DNA of 6,455 nt from Puniceicoccales bacterium. Lineage in GTDB: Bacteria > Verrucomicrobiota > Verrucomicrobiae > Opitutales > LL51. The notes under the pieces are model-generated. The model made no database searches. It was not told where the DNA came from and saw only the letters and a list, made by a program, of their open reading frames with translations. The stretch is from the NCBI GenBank assembly GCA_031283485.1, contig JAITBR010000106.1, forward strand, positions 1-6,455, given 5' to 3'. Below, one piece after another: positions 1 through 5,864 of the stretch (its first letter is position 1; every line of letters starts with the position of its first letter). The position numbers were made by a program, and so were the translations under genes.

Positions 1-100
1 GAATGCCATTCGCCGAACATAGTCACTTACTGTACACATCTTTTAATCCATGGATTAAAAGATGTGTACAGTAAGTGACTATGTTCGGCGAATGGCATTC
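1..100. repeat. Perfect 100-bp palindrome at the window edge
   Basis: Bases 1-50 are the exact reverse complement of bases 51-100, with the centre between 50 and 51 (core TTAATCCATGGATTAA) and no loop. The right arm is real gene sequence at least in part: positions 79-100 encode the last seven codons and the TAG stop of the minus-strand sufU, and that C-terminus has a normal family length. The left arm therefore holds a mirrored copy of the sufU tail. As RNA it could fold into a long hairpin just after sufU and act as a terminator, but a loopless 50-bp stem without a U-tract is not a typical one. It may be a contig-end artefact, the start of a larger inverted duplication, or a hairpin chromosome end. 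The repeat itself is certain; its meaning is not. Confidence 0.97.
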
Positions 101-510
101 TCCAGCGTATGCCAGGCGATGGTGGCACATTTTATGCGCATTGGAAATTTTCTGACCCCAACCAAGGCTCCAACGTCTCCATATTTGCTCAGATCTATGC
201 CACTACCGGACAGCCCTTTGCAGACATTTCCTACGATGGACAAGGCTTCGGCTTTTGTTTTATTTTTTAACAGCTGCATCATGAGGGAGGCGCTGGCCTG
301 TGAAATTGCACACCCTTCTCCGGAAAATGCAAGTTCCGAAATTACACATTCGTCAAAATTTACGTATACAGTGACTTTGTCTCCACAGGACGGATTGTAA
401 CCATCAGCATGGGCATGATATGACTTTGGAATATATTTGTTATAGGGAGCTCGGTTATGCTCCAAAATAACAGCTTGATAGAGCTCTTGCAGATCGTTAT
501 CCATTGCCAT
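79..510 (-). CDS. sufU: SufU-type Fe-S cluster assembly / sulfur-transfer protein
   Basis: This is an IscU/NifU-N fold protein of the SufU branch. In characterised SufU proteins it accepts persulfide sulfur from the cysteine desulfurase SufS for Fe-S cluster assembly in the cytosol, using a zinc site. With the ATG at 510 the protein is 143 aa, close to Bacillus SufU. The N-terminal LQELYQAVILEH stretch, the first ligand motif NPSCGD (Cys42, Asp44), the second GEGCAISQASAS, and the third RIKCATIAWHTL near the C-terminus are all present, so the three conserved Cys and the Asp are intact. The spacer between the second and third Cys carries the extra segment typical of SufU rather than IscU. Start choice: the frame is open to 540, but ATG 510 matches the family N-terminus; ATG 504 is an alternative, and neither has a clear Shine-Dalgarno. 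No sufS, sufB or sufD is visible, but the downstream side is cut off by the palindrome. It is divergent from comF. Confidence 0.93.
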   Translation of the reverse strand: MAMDNDLQELYQAVILEHNRAPYNKYIPKSYHAHADGYNPSCGDKVTVYVNFDECVISELAFSGEGCAISQASASLMMQLLKNKTKAEALSIVGNVCKGLSGSGIDLSKYGDVGALVGVRKFPMRIKCATIAWHTLENAIRRT

Positions 511-533
511 ACATATAAAACTTGACATTTCCA
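511..533. promoter_or_regulatory. Divergent spacer between sufU and comF (presumed promoter region)
   Basis: Only 23 nt separate the chosen starts of two divergent genes, so promoters for sufU and for the comF-accD-murE-murF unit must lie here or extend into the coding ends. The best minus-strand candidate is TTGCCA (540-535), a 17-nt spacer, then TATATG (517-512). It would start transcription near 505, which would suit the ATG at 504 as a leaderless start. On the plus strand a perfect TTGACA occurs at 522-527, but no acceptable -10 box follows at 16-18 nt. This is inference from position with weak box matches. Confidence 0.3.
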
Positions 534-1280
534 ATGGCAAGAATTCCCTCGCCTAGTGTGAAAGTATTGGCAAATGCGGCGTGGTTTTGTCGGGTATTGA
601 TCGATGCGCTATTTCCTCGTGTTTGTACCATTTGTCAGCGACCAATGCCAGTGAATTCCTTCTACAATGCCATCTGCGATGCGTGCTCAAAGGATATATG
701 TTGGGTTGATTCTCGAACTGTGGATGCGTTGTTTGAGCGATATAAGCGCGAGGCAATGGAGCGCGGGGAACGGGTATTTTTTAACAATGGAGTCACTTGT
801 TGGGAGCACAGTGGAGTTGCGCGAATGTTGATACTTGCTTTAAAATACAAATGTGCCAGCTTTTTGATTAAAGATATTGTGGCGATGATCAAGAAAAACG
901 CCGGGCATTTGCTAAATTTTGTGGCAAATTCTCTGCTTATCCCGGTTCCAATGCACTATTTTAAGCGAATATGTCGAGATTATAGTCAGACGGAGCTTCT
1001 TGCAGATGCGCTCTCAAAGTGCACGAATGCTCGCGTCGCAAAGAAGCTTTTAACGTGCAAAAGTCACACCGCTCAAGCTAACCTCACTACGGCTGAACGC
1101 TTACTCAACGTTTGGAACGTCTTCAATTGCAACGAAAGCGGCCTGAGCAAAGCCACGCGCATTGTTATCGTTGATGATGTGATAACAACGGGAGCGACGC
1201 TATTTGCCTGCTGTGCGGCAATGCACAGGTGTGGGTTTCGTGACATAAACATACTGACGCTATCATATGGCGGATCATGA
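534..1280 (+). CDS. comF: ComF family protein (phosphoribosyltransferase fold)
   Basis: A ComF/GntX-type protein of 248 aa from the ATG at 534; a TTG at 522 would add four residues. An N-terminal zinc-finger pattern follows [10 protein letters not shown] (31-34) and CDAC (48-51). Then come the family's ALKYK segment (102-106), PVPMH (137-141), an R-x-x-R-D-Y-S-Q stretch (about 144-152), a [15 protein letters not shown] block, and the phosphoribosyltransferase PRPP-binding loop [10 protein letters not shown] (213-222). The length is normal and nothing is missing. ComF proteins are needed for DNA uptake during transformation in several bacteria, probably acting on imported single-stranded DNA in the cytosol, but many homologues are in non-competent species and the reaction is unknown. 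No other competence gene is visible here. It is first in the plus-strand unit and its stop overlaps the accD start in ATGA. The family assignment is firm; a competence role is not shown. Confidence 0.92.
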   Translation: MARIPSPSVKVLANAAWFCRVLIDALFPRVCTICQRPMPVNSFYNAICDACSKDICWVDSRTVDALFERYKREAMERGERVFFNNGVTCWEHSGVARMLILALKYKCASFLIKDIVAMIKKNAGHLLNFVANSLLIPVPMHYFKRICRDYSQTELLADALSKCTNARVAKKLLTCKSHTAQANLTTAERLLNVWNVFNCNESGLSKATRIVIVDDVITTGATLFACCAAMHRCGFRDINILTLSYGGS

Positions 1281-2152
1281 CCCTATTCAGCAAACCAGTT
1301 TATTCCACGATTTCCATCAAAAAACGTGACATGCCGAAGGGCGTGTGGACAAAATGCCCACTGAGTGGTGAGTTGGTTTACAACCGTGACCTCGAGAAAA
1401 ACAATATGGTGGTGCCGAAGAGCGGATACCACTTTCCTTTAAATGCACACAAAAGGATCGAACTTTTGTGCGACCGTGGCTCTTTCAAAGAGATATGGAA
1501 GGCCATGGAGACTGTTGATGTTCTTAGGTTCAATGGCCATGCGAAATATATGGATAAGGTGCGCAGTTACCAGTCAAAATCAAAAATGAGGGAAGCGGTA
1601 ATTACCGGAACTGCCCGCATAAGCGGAGTAGCGGTGGCAATCGCCGTCATGGATTTTAGTTTTTTAGGAGCAAGCATGGGCTCAGTCGTTGGTGAAAAAA
1701 TTACGCGTACCATAGAACTCGGACTGAATAAAAAAATGCCGGTAGTTATAGTATGTGCATCTGGTGGTGCACGCATGTACGAGGGTATCTTAAGTCTAAT
1801 GCAAATGGCCAAAACTTCAGCGGCATTATCAAAATTGAAAGCAGCCAATGTGCTGTATATTTCCATATTGACCAACCCGACAATGGGTGGCGTCATGGCT
1901 AGTTTTGCTTCCTTAGGCGATATAATCTTTGCCGAACCGGGAGCATTAATCGGATTTGCCGGACCGCGAGTGATCAAGGAAACTACGCATCGAGATCTAC
2001 CGCATGGATTTCAAACTGCAGAGTTTTTGCTCGAACATGGGTTGATAGACCAGATTGTATCGCGCAACGAATTAAGAAAACAGTTGAGCCATTTCCTTGG
2101 TGCATTCGGATATCGGCCAAAAAAAGGTGAAAACAATCGAGCAGTTGTTTGA
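1277..2152 (+). CDS. accD: Acetyl-CoA carboxylase carboxyltransferase subunit beta
   Basis: Beta subunit of the acetyl-CoA carboxyltransferase, which with AccA moves the carboxyl group from carboxybiotin on AccB to acetyl-CoA to give malonyl-CoA, the committed step of fatty-acid synthesis. The protein is 291 aa (E. coli 304). The crotonase-fold core is complete: [11 protein letters not shown] (131-141), SGGARMYEG followed by [12 protein letters not shown] (162-184), [12 protein letters not shown] (199-210), [15 protein letters not shown] (219-233), [15 protein letters not shown] (244-258). The N-terminal zinc ribbon is altered: aligned to the usual Cys27/30/46/49, only Cys27 remains, the others being Ser30, Val46 and Ser49, although the flanking WTKCP and the PKSGYH context are kept. 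The start ATG overlaps the comF stop by 4 nt, and the 3' end overlaps murE. No accA is in the window. The identity is secure; loss of zinc binding is inferred from the residues. Confidence 0.96.
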   Translation: MTLFSKPVYSTISIKKRDMPKGVWTKCPLSGELVYNRDLEKNNMVVPKSGYHFPLNAHKRIELLCDRGSFKEIWKAMETVDVLRFNGHAKYMDKVRSYQSKSKMREAVITGTARISGVAVAIAVMDFSFLGASMGSVVGEKITRTIELGLNKKMPVVIVCASGGARMYEGILSLMQMAKTSAALSKLKAANVLYISILTNPTMGGVMASFASLGDIIFAEPGALIGFAGPRVIKETTHRDLPHGFQTAEFLLEHGLIDQIVSRNELRKQLSHFLGAFGYRPKKGENNRAVV

Positions 2153-3584
2153 TGGCGTTGAATGCGCCACGGATCGAGTACACTACGACGCTCCAATTGA
2201 TTGCATCAGTCACGATTCTCGCGAAATCACAGCAGTTGGATATCCGCTATTTTTTGCCATAAAAGGAATGCATTGTGATGCTAACTCGTGTGTCGACGCG
2301 GTGACAAATATCAATAAAAACACGATTATTGCCAGTGAGACCTTCCACCGCAATGGCATAACGGTCTCCAAACTCAACGAAGCAATGGCCATTGTTGCAC
2401 GAAAATTTTACGACTTTCCAGATGGAAAAATGAATATCGTGGCCGTAACCGGAACCAACGGAAAGTCGACGGTTGGATTTTTATTGAAACAATTACTTAG
2501 CAGGTGCGGCTTGTTCGGCACGATAGAGTACGATCTTTGTGGGCAAATTTTAGCCGCTACCAACACCACGCCGCTGGCCTTAGATTTTTACAAACTGCTA
2601 AGCAAATGCGAGCAAAATGGCTGCGAAAACGTAGTTTTAGAGGCAAGTTCACACGCACTTGATCAAAAGCGCATATTTGGCCTGGCCATTAGTATTGCTA
2701 TTTTTACCAATCTTTCACACGAACACTTAGATTTTCACAGTACACTTGAAAATTATTTTCTGGCCAAGAAAAAGCTATTTACGGGAGAAAACGGAGCAAT
2801 GCCCGAAATTGGCTTAATCAACATAGATGATCAATATGGACGCAGACTGTTTAATGATTTGCGGATGAGCGGACAGCAAATTTACAGCTTTGGTTTCTCC
2901 CATGAAGCTGACTTTCACATCGCAGATATCAAAAAAAATTCACTGGCAGGTTCAGCGTTCACACTGCGGCATAAAAATCGAAGCCACAGCTTTGGAACAA
3001 AACTTTTTGGGAAACACAATATTTCGAACGCAACTGCCTGTCTAGCTGCTGCCAGGCTCCTTGGTTATAATTTTGATCAACTCAGATCGAAGCTGGCAAC
3101 GTGTGTCGGTGCTCCCGGCAGACTCGACGGTGTACCGCTTAAAACCGAAGCTATGGCATTCGTAGATTATGCTCACACACCCGATGCGCTGCAGATGGTG
3201 CTGTCGACACTTGTTAAGCAACCTCACAAACGCATAATAACGGTGTTTGGGTGTGGTGGAGAACGCGATAGAGCCAAGCGCGCACCAATGGCGAAAATCG
3301 CTACCGTGATGTCCGATTATACAATAATAACTGCCGATAATACGCGCGGAGAGCCATTGGAACAAATATTTTCCGACATGCGACCCGGCATAGCCAATAG
3401 TGGAACAGTAATAGAATTCATTTCCGATAGGTACACTGCCATAGAACGAGCCGTAAAATTGTCTCAAAAGGGAGATATTGTTCTGGTGTCCGGTCGTGGT
3501 CACGAAAACGATCATAAAATCGGCAATCAAATTATACACCTTAATGACAAGGAGGCGCTGAAAGAAATTAGCGGCAGACTATGA
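2127..3584 (+). CDS. murE: UDP-MurNAc-tripeptide synthetase (MurE ligase)
   Basis: Cytosolic Mur ligase that adds the third stem-peptide residue to UDP-MurNAc-L-Ala-D-Glu using ATP. The protein is 485 aa from the GTG at 2127, which gives the family-like N-terminus [12 protein letters not shown] 2097 and GTG 2100 would add a non-conserved extension deeper in accD. Domains in order: the N-terminal UDP-binding region with HDSREI and G-x-x-LFFAIKG; the central ATPase domain with P-loop GTNGKST (109-115), [18 protein letters not shown], and the lysine expected to be carbamylated in YFLAKKK (Lys214); the C-terminal domain with [18 protein letters not shown] (404-407) and GRGHE (456-460). The DNxR arginine and the GxGHE glutamate favour meso-diaminopimelate as substrate, but the usual proline of DNPR is threonine here. 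DYAHTPDAL and GRGHE exclude FolC. It overlaps accD by 26 nt and murF by 4 nt (ATGA). Confidence 0.95.
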   Translation: MKTIEQLFDGVECATDRVHYDAPIDCISHDSREITAVGYPLFFAIKGMHCDANSCVDAVTNINKNTIIASETFHRNGITVSKLNEAMAIVARKFYDFPDGKMNIVAVTGTNGKSTVGFLLKQLLSRCGLFGTIEYDLCGQILAATNTTPLALDFYKLLSKCEQNGCENVVLEASSHALDQKRIFGLAISIAIFTNLSHEHLDFHSTLENYFLAKKKLFTGENGAMPEIGLINIDDQYGRRLFNDLRMSGQQIYSFGFSHEADFHIADIKKNSLAGSAFTLRHKNRSHSFGTKLFGKHNISNATACLAAARLLGYNFDQLRSKLATCVGAPGRLDGVPLKTEAMAFVDYAHTPDALQMVLSTLVKQPHKRIITVFGCGGERDRAKRAPMAKIATVMSDYTIITADNTRGEPLEQIFSDMRPGIANSGTVIEFISDRYTAIERAVKLSQKGDIVLVSGRGHENDHKIGNQIIHLNDKEALKEISGRL

Positions 3585-4927
3585 TCAATTTTGCGAATTG
3601 GACGTCCAGTGGAGCTGGATATTGGTTGAATGGCAAAATGCCAAATATTGTTGAAAAAATTTGCAACGATGCGCGTATATTGTCGAAAAATTCCTGTTTC
3701 ATAGCCATAAAAACAGAGAAGGCCGACGGTCACGACTATGCTCTGCAGGCTGAGCAAAACGGCGCCTCATGCACCATCGTTGACCATGAAATTCACGGCA
3801 TAACTATTCCGCAATTCATTTGTAAAGGCACCACCATTGCGGGATTAAATAAAATTGCGTCCTTTACTCGTGAAAATTTTCACGGAAAGGTCGTTGGCAT
3901 CACTGGAAGTATGGGCAAAACTTCCACGAAAAACATTCTGAGCCTAATTCTTAGGGTACAAAATAGTAAAACTTTTTCAAATGAAAATGGGCAACTCGGT
4001 ATCCCGTTTACCTTAGCGAAATTTACGAATGGCGAGCCAATTGGCATTGTTGAAATCGGCATTGATACTATGGGTACAATCGGTAATTTGCTCGAAATTG
4101 CACATCCAACGGACTGCATAATAACAGGCATTTCTCGTGTTCATCTAAATGGTTTCGGAGATGAACACACCATCGCCTCTGAGAAAATAAAACTGGCAGA
4201 GTTTGTGTTAAACAATTCTTGCAATTGCGTATTAGACAAAGAGTTACTGCGGTTTGAATGCTTCAAAAAAATTGCACAATTTTGCACGATTCCGGACGAA
4301 AATGTGAAAGCTAAAGCGCATTTTTTCATTGAATACACGGAGCACATTCGCCATTTGAACCTGCGAATCGAGGGACAGCGATATCGTTTTGCCATTCCGT
4401 ATCTCATGAGCAATGGCACAATAAAAAATCTGATTCTGGCGGCAACGTTCGCTCTGCTGAACGGAGAAACACCAGCCAACATCAGCATGCGCTTGCAAAA
4501 TTGGGAACCGTCAGCACTGCGAGGTTCGCTGTTAACAATTGGTGATTGCACATTTTTTGCGGACTGCTACAACGCAAACCCTGCTGCATTTTTGGATTCA
4601 TTGCAAAATTTTGACAGACTTTTCCCGGAGAAAAATCGGCTGTTTGTAATCGGGAGCTTAGACGATTTTGAACTTAAACAATATAGCGGCGAGGAAAATA
4701 TTCAGCTTGGAAAAAATATCCCCATTCGCAATGGAGATACAGTTATCCTAATCGGTGAAAGAGCTGGCGACGTATACGTCGGCTTGCTGCAAGCATCTGC
4801 GTCGCTTGCCAAAAATGTTCATTGTCTGCAAACAACGGAAGAGGCGCGAGTTTTTATTCAAGCTCACCATGGCGCAATATACATGAAAGGACATCATTTT
4901 TATCGCATGGATAAATTAATTGATTAA
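3581..4927 (+). CDS. murF: UDP-MurNAc-pentapeptide synthetase (MurF ligase)
   Basis: Mur ligase that attaches D-Ala-D-Ala to the UDP-MurNAc-tripeptide with ATP, the last cytoplasmic step before lipid I formation; its substrate is made by the adjacent murE product. The protein is 448 aa, normal for the family. Visible motifs: the N-terminal DARILSKNSCFIAIK segment; P-loop GSMGKTS (109-115) followed by TKN; NENGQLGIPFTL; IVEIGIDTMG; a TGISRVHLNGFG block where TNIG-x-AHLE-x-FG is usual; an ALRG segment before FFADCYNANP (328-334 is DCYNANP), the MurF signature; and a GSLDDFEL stretch where GDMxELG is typical. The C-terminal KGHHFYRMDKL corresponds to the usual KGSR-x-x-x-(M/L)-E. These departures are modest and the protein looks functional. 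The start ATG overlaps the murE stop, and no mraY follows: the next gene is convergent after 27 nt. It is the last gene of the unit. Confidence 0.95.
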   Translation: MINFANWTSSGAGYWLNGKMPNIVEKICNDARILSKNSCFIAIKTEKADGHDYALQAEQNGASCTIVDHEIHGITIPQFICKGTTIAGLNKIASFTRENFHGKVVGITGSMGKTSTKNILSLILRVQNSKTFSNENGQLGIPFTLAKFTNGEPIGIVEIGIDTMGTIGNLLEIAHPTDCIITGISRVHLNGFGDEHTIASEKIKLAEFVLNNSCNCVLDKELLRFECFKKIAQFCTIPDENVKAKAHFFIEYTEHIRHLNLRIEGQRYRFAIPYLMSNGTIKNLILAATFALLNGETPANISMRLQNWEPSALRGSLLTIGDCTFFADCYNANPAAFLDSLQNFDRLFPEKNRLFVIGSLDDFELKQYSGEENIQLGKNIPIRNGDTVILIGERAGDVYVGLLQASASLAKNVHCLQTTEEARVFIQAHHGAIYMKGHHFYRMDKLID

Positions 4928-4954
4928 GATTGTTGCCACTTGGATGCATCTCCC

Positions 4955-5485
4955 TCATGGAGCAGTTTTAAAGTGCAATTTCACGAAATTTTTTATCCCT
5001 TCTTCTCCGACGCGTTTTTTCAATTCTGCCGCCTGTTTTGTCACGAAGCTACTTGCGCCCTTTCTCAGTTGCATACCAGCCAATTTGGAAAGTTTTTCCA
5101 TTTGTTCGACGTATTCCGCACGCGCCACAATCGAGGCCGCTGCTACGACGGGATCGCTTTCGGCTCTGACTTGCATTTTCAAATTAAATCCAGGATCATT
5201 GAGCATTGTCTGCACTATAGGTTTTTTGGAAAATTGATCCAATATCCCCCAGGTAACGCGCTTTTCCGCAAGTGCACTTTTGAGGGAACACGCGTGCATC
5301 CACCCGAGTAGAATGTTCATATTTCTGTTAAATTTAACATACAATTCATTGTATTTCTCCATGCTGAAGCACATTGTTTTTACGACGCAATCTAACGTGC
5401 GAATTTCCTTATTCAATTTAAGAACGGTTGCATCACTTGTGATTTGCTTGCTGTCCTTGACACCATTTGCAATGAATTGTTTCAC
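4955..5485 (-). CDS. rnhC: C-terminal fragment of RNase HIII (catalytic domain remnant)
   Basis: The part of rnhC after the TAG. The first plausible start codon is a GTG at 5485, which would give 176 aa but omit the GKGDLFGP loop as well as the first two catalytic acids, so this fragment alone cannot be an active nuclease. It keeps the ILDQF aspartate, the AESDP glutamate and a conserved C-terminus, showing little decay. It is best read as one gene with the N-terminal fragment. Confidence 0.5.
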   Translation of the reverse strand: MKQFIANGVKDSKQITSDATVLKLNKEIRTLDCVVKTMCFSMEKYNELYVKFNRNMNILLGWMHACSLKSALAEKRVTWGILDQFSKKPIVQTMLNDPGFNLKMQVRAESDPVVAAASIVARAEYVEQMEKLSKLAGMQLRKGASSFVTKQAAELKKRVGEEGIKNFVKLHFKTAP

Positions 5486-5548
5486 GGCATCGCCACCGGC
5501 AATGACACAGGCAGTTACTAAAGGTCCAAACAGATCCCCTTTTCCGCT

Positions 5549-5863
5549 CTAATCCATCCCGGCATGCTCCTCAAACCATTTCTTCTCATGAACGGCAAAA
5601 TTGTAGCCGAATTCGGCGGTATGCGTAATTTCCGGTTCCAGTACGAACTGGATAAATTCTTCGGTTTTTTTTCCCTGAACGACGAGTTTGCCACTATTAT
5701 ACATCACAATGTTTACGCCATCCCCCCGAAACGCAAACCGGCTGTGGGGCACACCATAGGGCTCCCACCTGTGCTGCAATAGCCACTCATGTAACGCTTC
5801 AATCCGTTCACCGTCAAATGCAGCTGTGTACAATGTCTTTCTTTGTACCGGTTTGGAATCCAT
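5549..5863 (-). CDS. rnhC: N-terminal fragment of RNase HIII (TBP-like domain)
   Basis: The part of rnhC translated before the TAG gives 104 aa from the ATG at 5863 to ...HAGMD. It contains the whole TBP-like domain, which in characterised RNase HIII binds the hybrid, but only the first catalytic Asp as its last residue. If the stop is real and not read through, this is the product made. No Shine-Dalgarno is evident; translation could be coupled to the upstream protease gene, whose TGA ends 1 nt before this ATG. Confidence 0.6.
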   Translation of the reverse strand: MDSKPVQRKTLYTAAFDGERIEALHEWLLQHRWEPYGVPHSRFAFRGDGVNIVMYNSGKLVVQGKKTEEFIQFVLEPEITHTAEFGYNFAVHEKKWFEEHAGMD

Positions 5864-5864
5864 A

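Larger units (their letters stand above)
4955..5863 (-). pseudogene. rnhC: RNase HIII, interrupted by an in-frame TAG at the catalytic Glu codon
   Basis: RNase HIII cleaves the RNA strand of RNA/DNA hybrids. The frame has 303 codons including the final TGA, the normal size for the family, with no frameshift. Residues about 8-85 form the N-terminal TBP-like substrate-binding domain (SGKLVVQGKKTEEF then FVLEPEI). The catalytic domain begins at GMD, where codon 105 (5549-5551, minus strand) is TAG, and continues in frame as SGKGDLFGPLV. The family motif is DESGKGD, so TAG replaces the catalytic Glu; GAG to TAG is one base change. The other members of the DEDE quartet are present: Asp104, Asp209 in ILDQF, Glu235 in AESDPVVAAASI. 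The C-terminal KGASSFV and KLHFKTA blocks are intact. As written it would make a 104-aa protein without active site. It starts 1 nt after the protease gene stop, so it is probably co-transcribed with it. Sequencing error, a recent nonsense mutation, or readthrough are the options. Confidence 0.9.

Noticed and set aside
62..400. Plus-strand 112-codon frame starting inside the palindrome
   Set aside because: It is antisense to sufU, whose minus-strand product has all the family motifs; nothing in the plus-strand frame looks like a protein family.
522..550. Perfect TTGACA at 522-527 as a -35 box for comF
   Set aside because: At 16-18 nt spacing the sequence is TTCCCTC-like with no resemblance to TATAAT, and the site is only 6 nt before the comF ATG.
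1567..1977. Long minus-strand frame antisense to accD
   Set aside because: A shadow of a highly conserved accD core; no motif, and surrounded by genes on the plus strand.
2127..3584. Reading the gene after accD as folC, as in the common accD-folC arrangement
   Set aside because: DYAHTPDAL, the DNxR loop and GRGHE are MurE signatures, and murF follows directly.
4928..4962. Possible terminator between convergent murF and rnhC
   Set aside because: Only a 4-bp stem (CTCC...GGAG at 4950-4962) and a short GATGCATC palindrome are present, with no G+C-rich stem and no proper T-tract.
4920..5552. Plus-strand open frames of about 90-123 codons antisense to rnhC
   Set aside because: They lie opposite the clearly conserved RNase HIII frame, have no recognisable motif, and their composition is what reverse translation of that gene gives.
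5549..5863. A stand-alone small DNA/RNA-binding protein made of the TBP-like domain
   Set aside because: The downstream frame continues without shift into the RNase HIII catalytic domain and the joint length is normal, so a single interrupted rnhC is far more likely.
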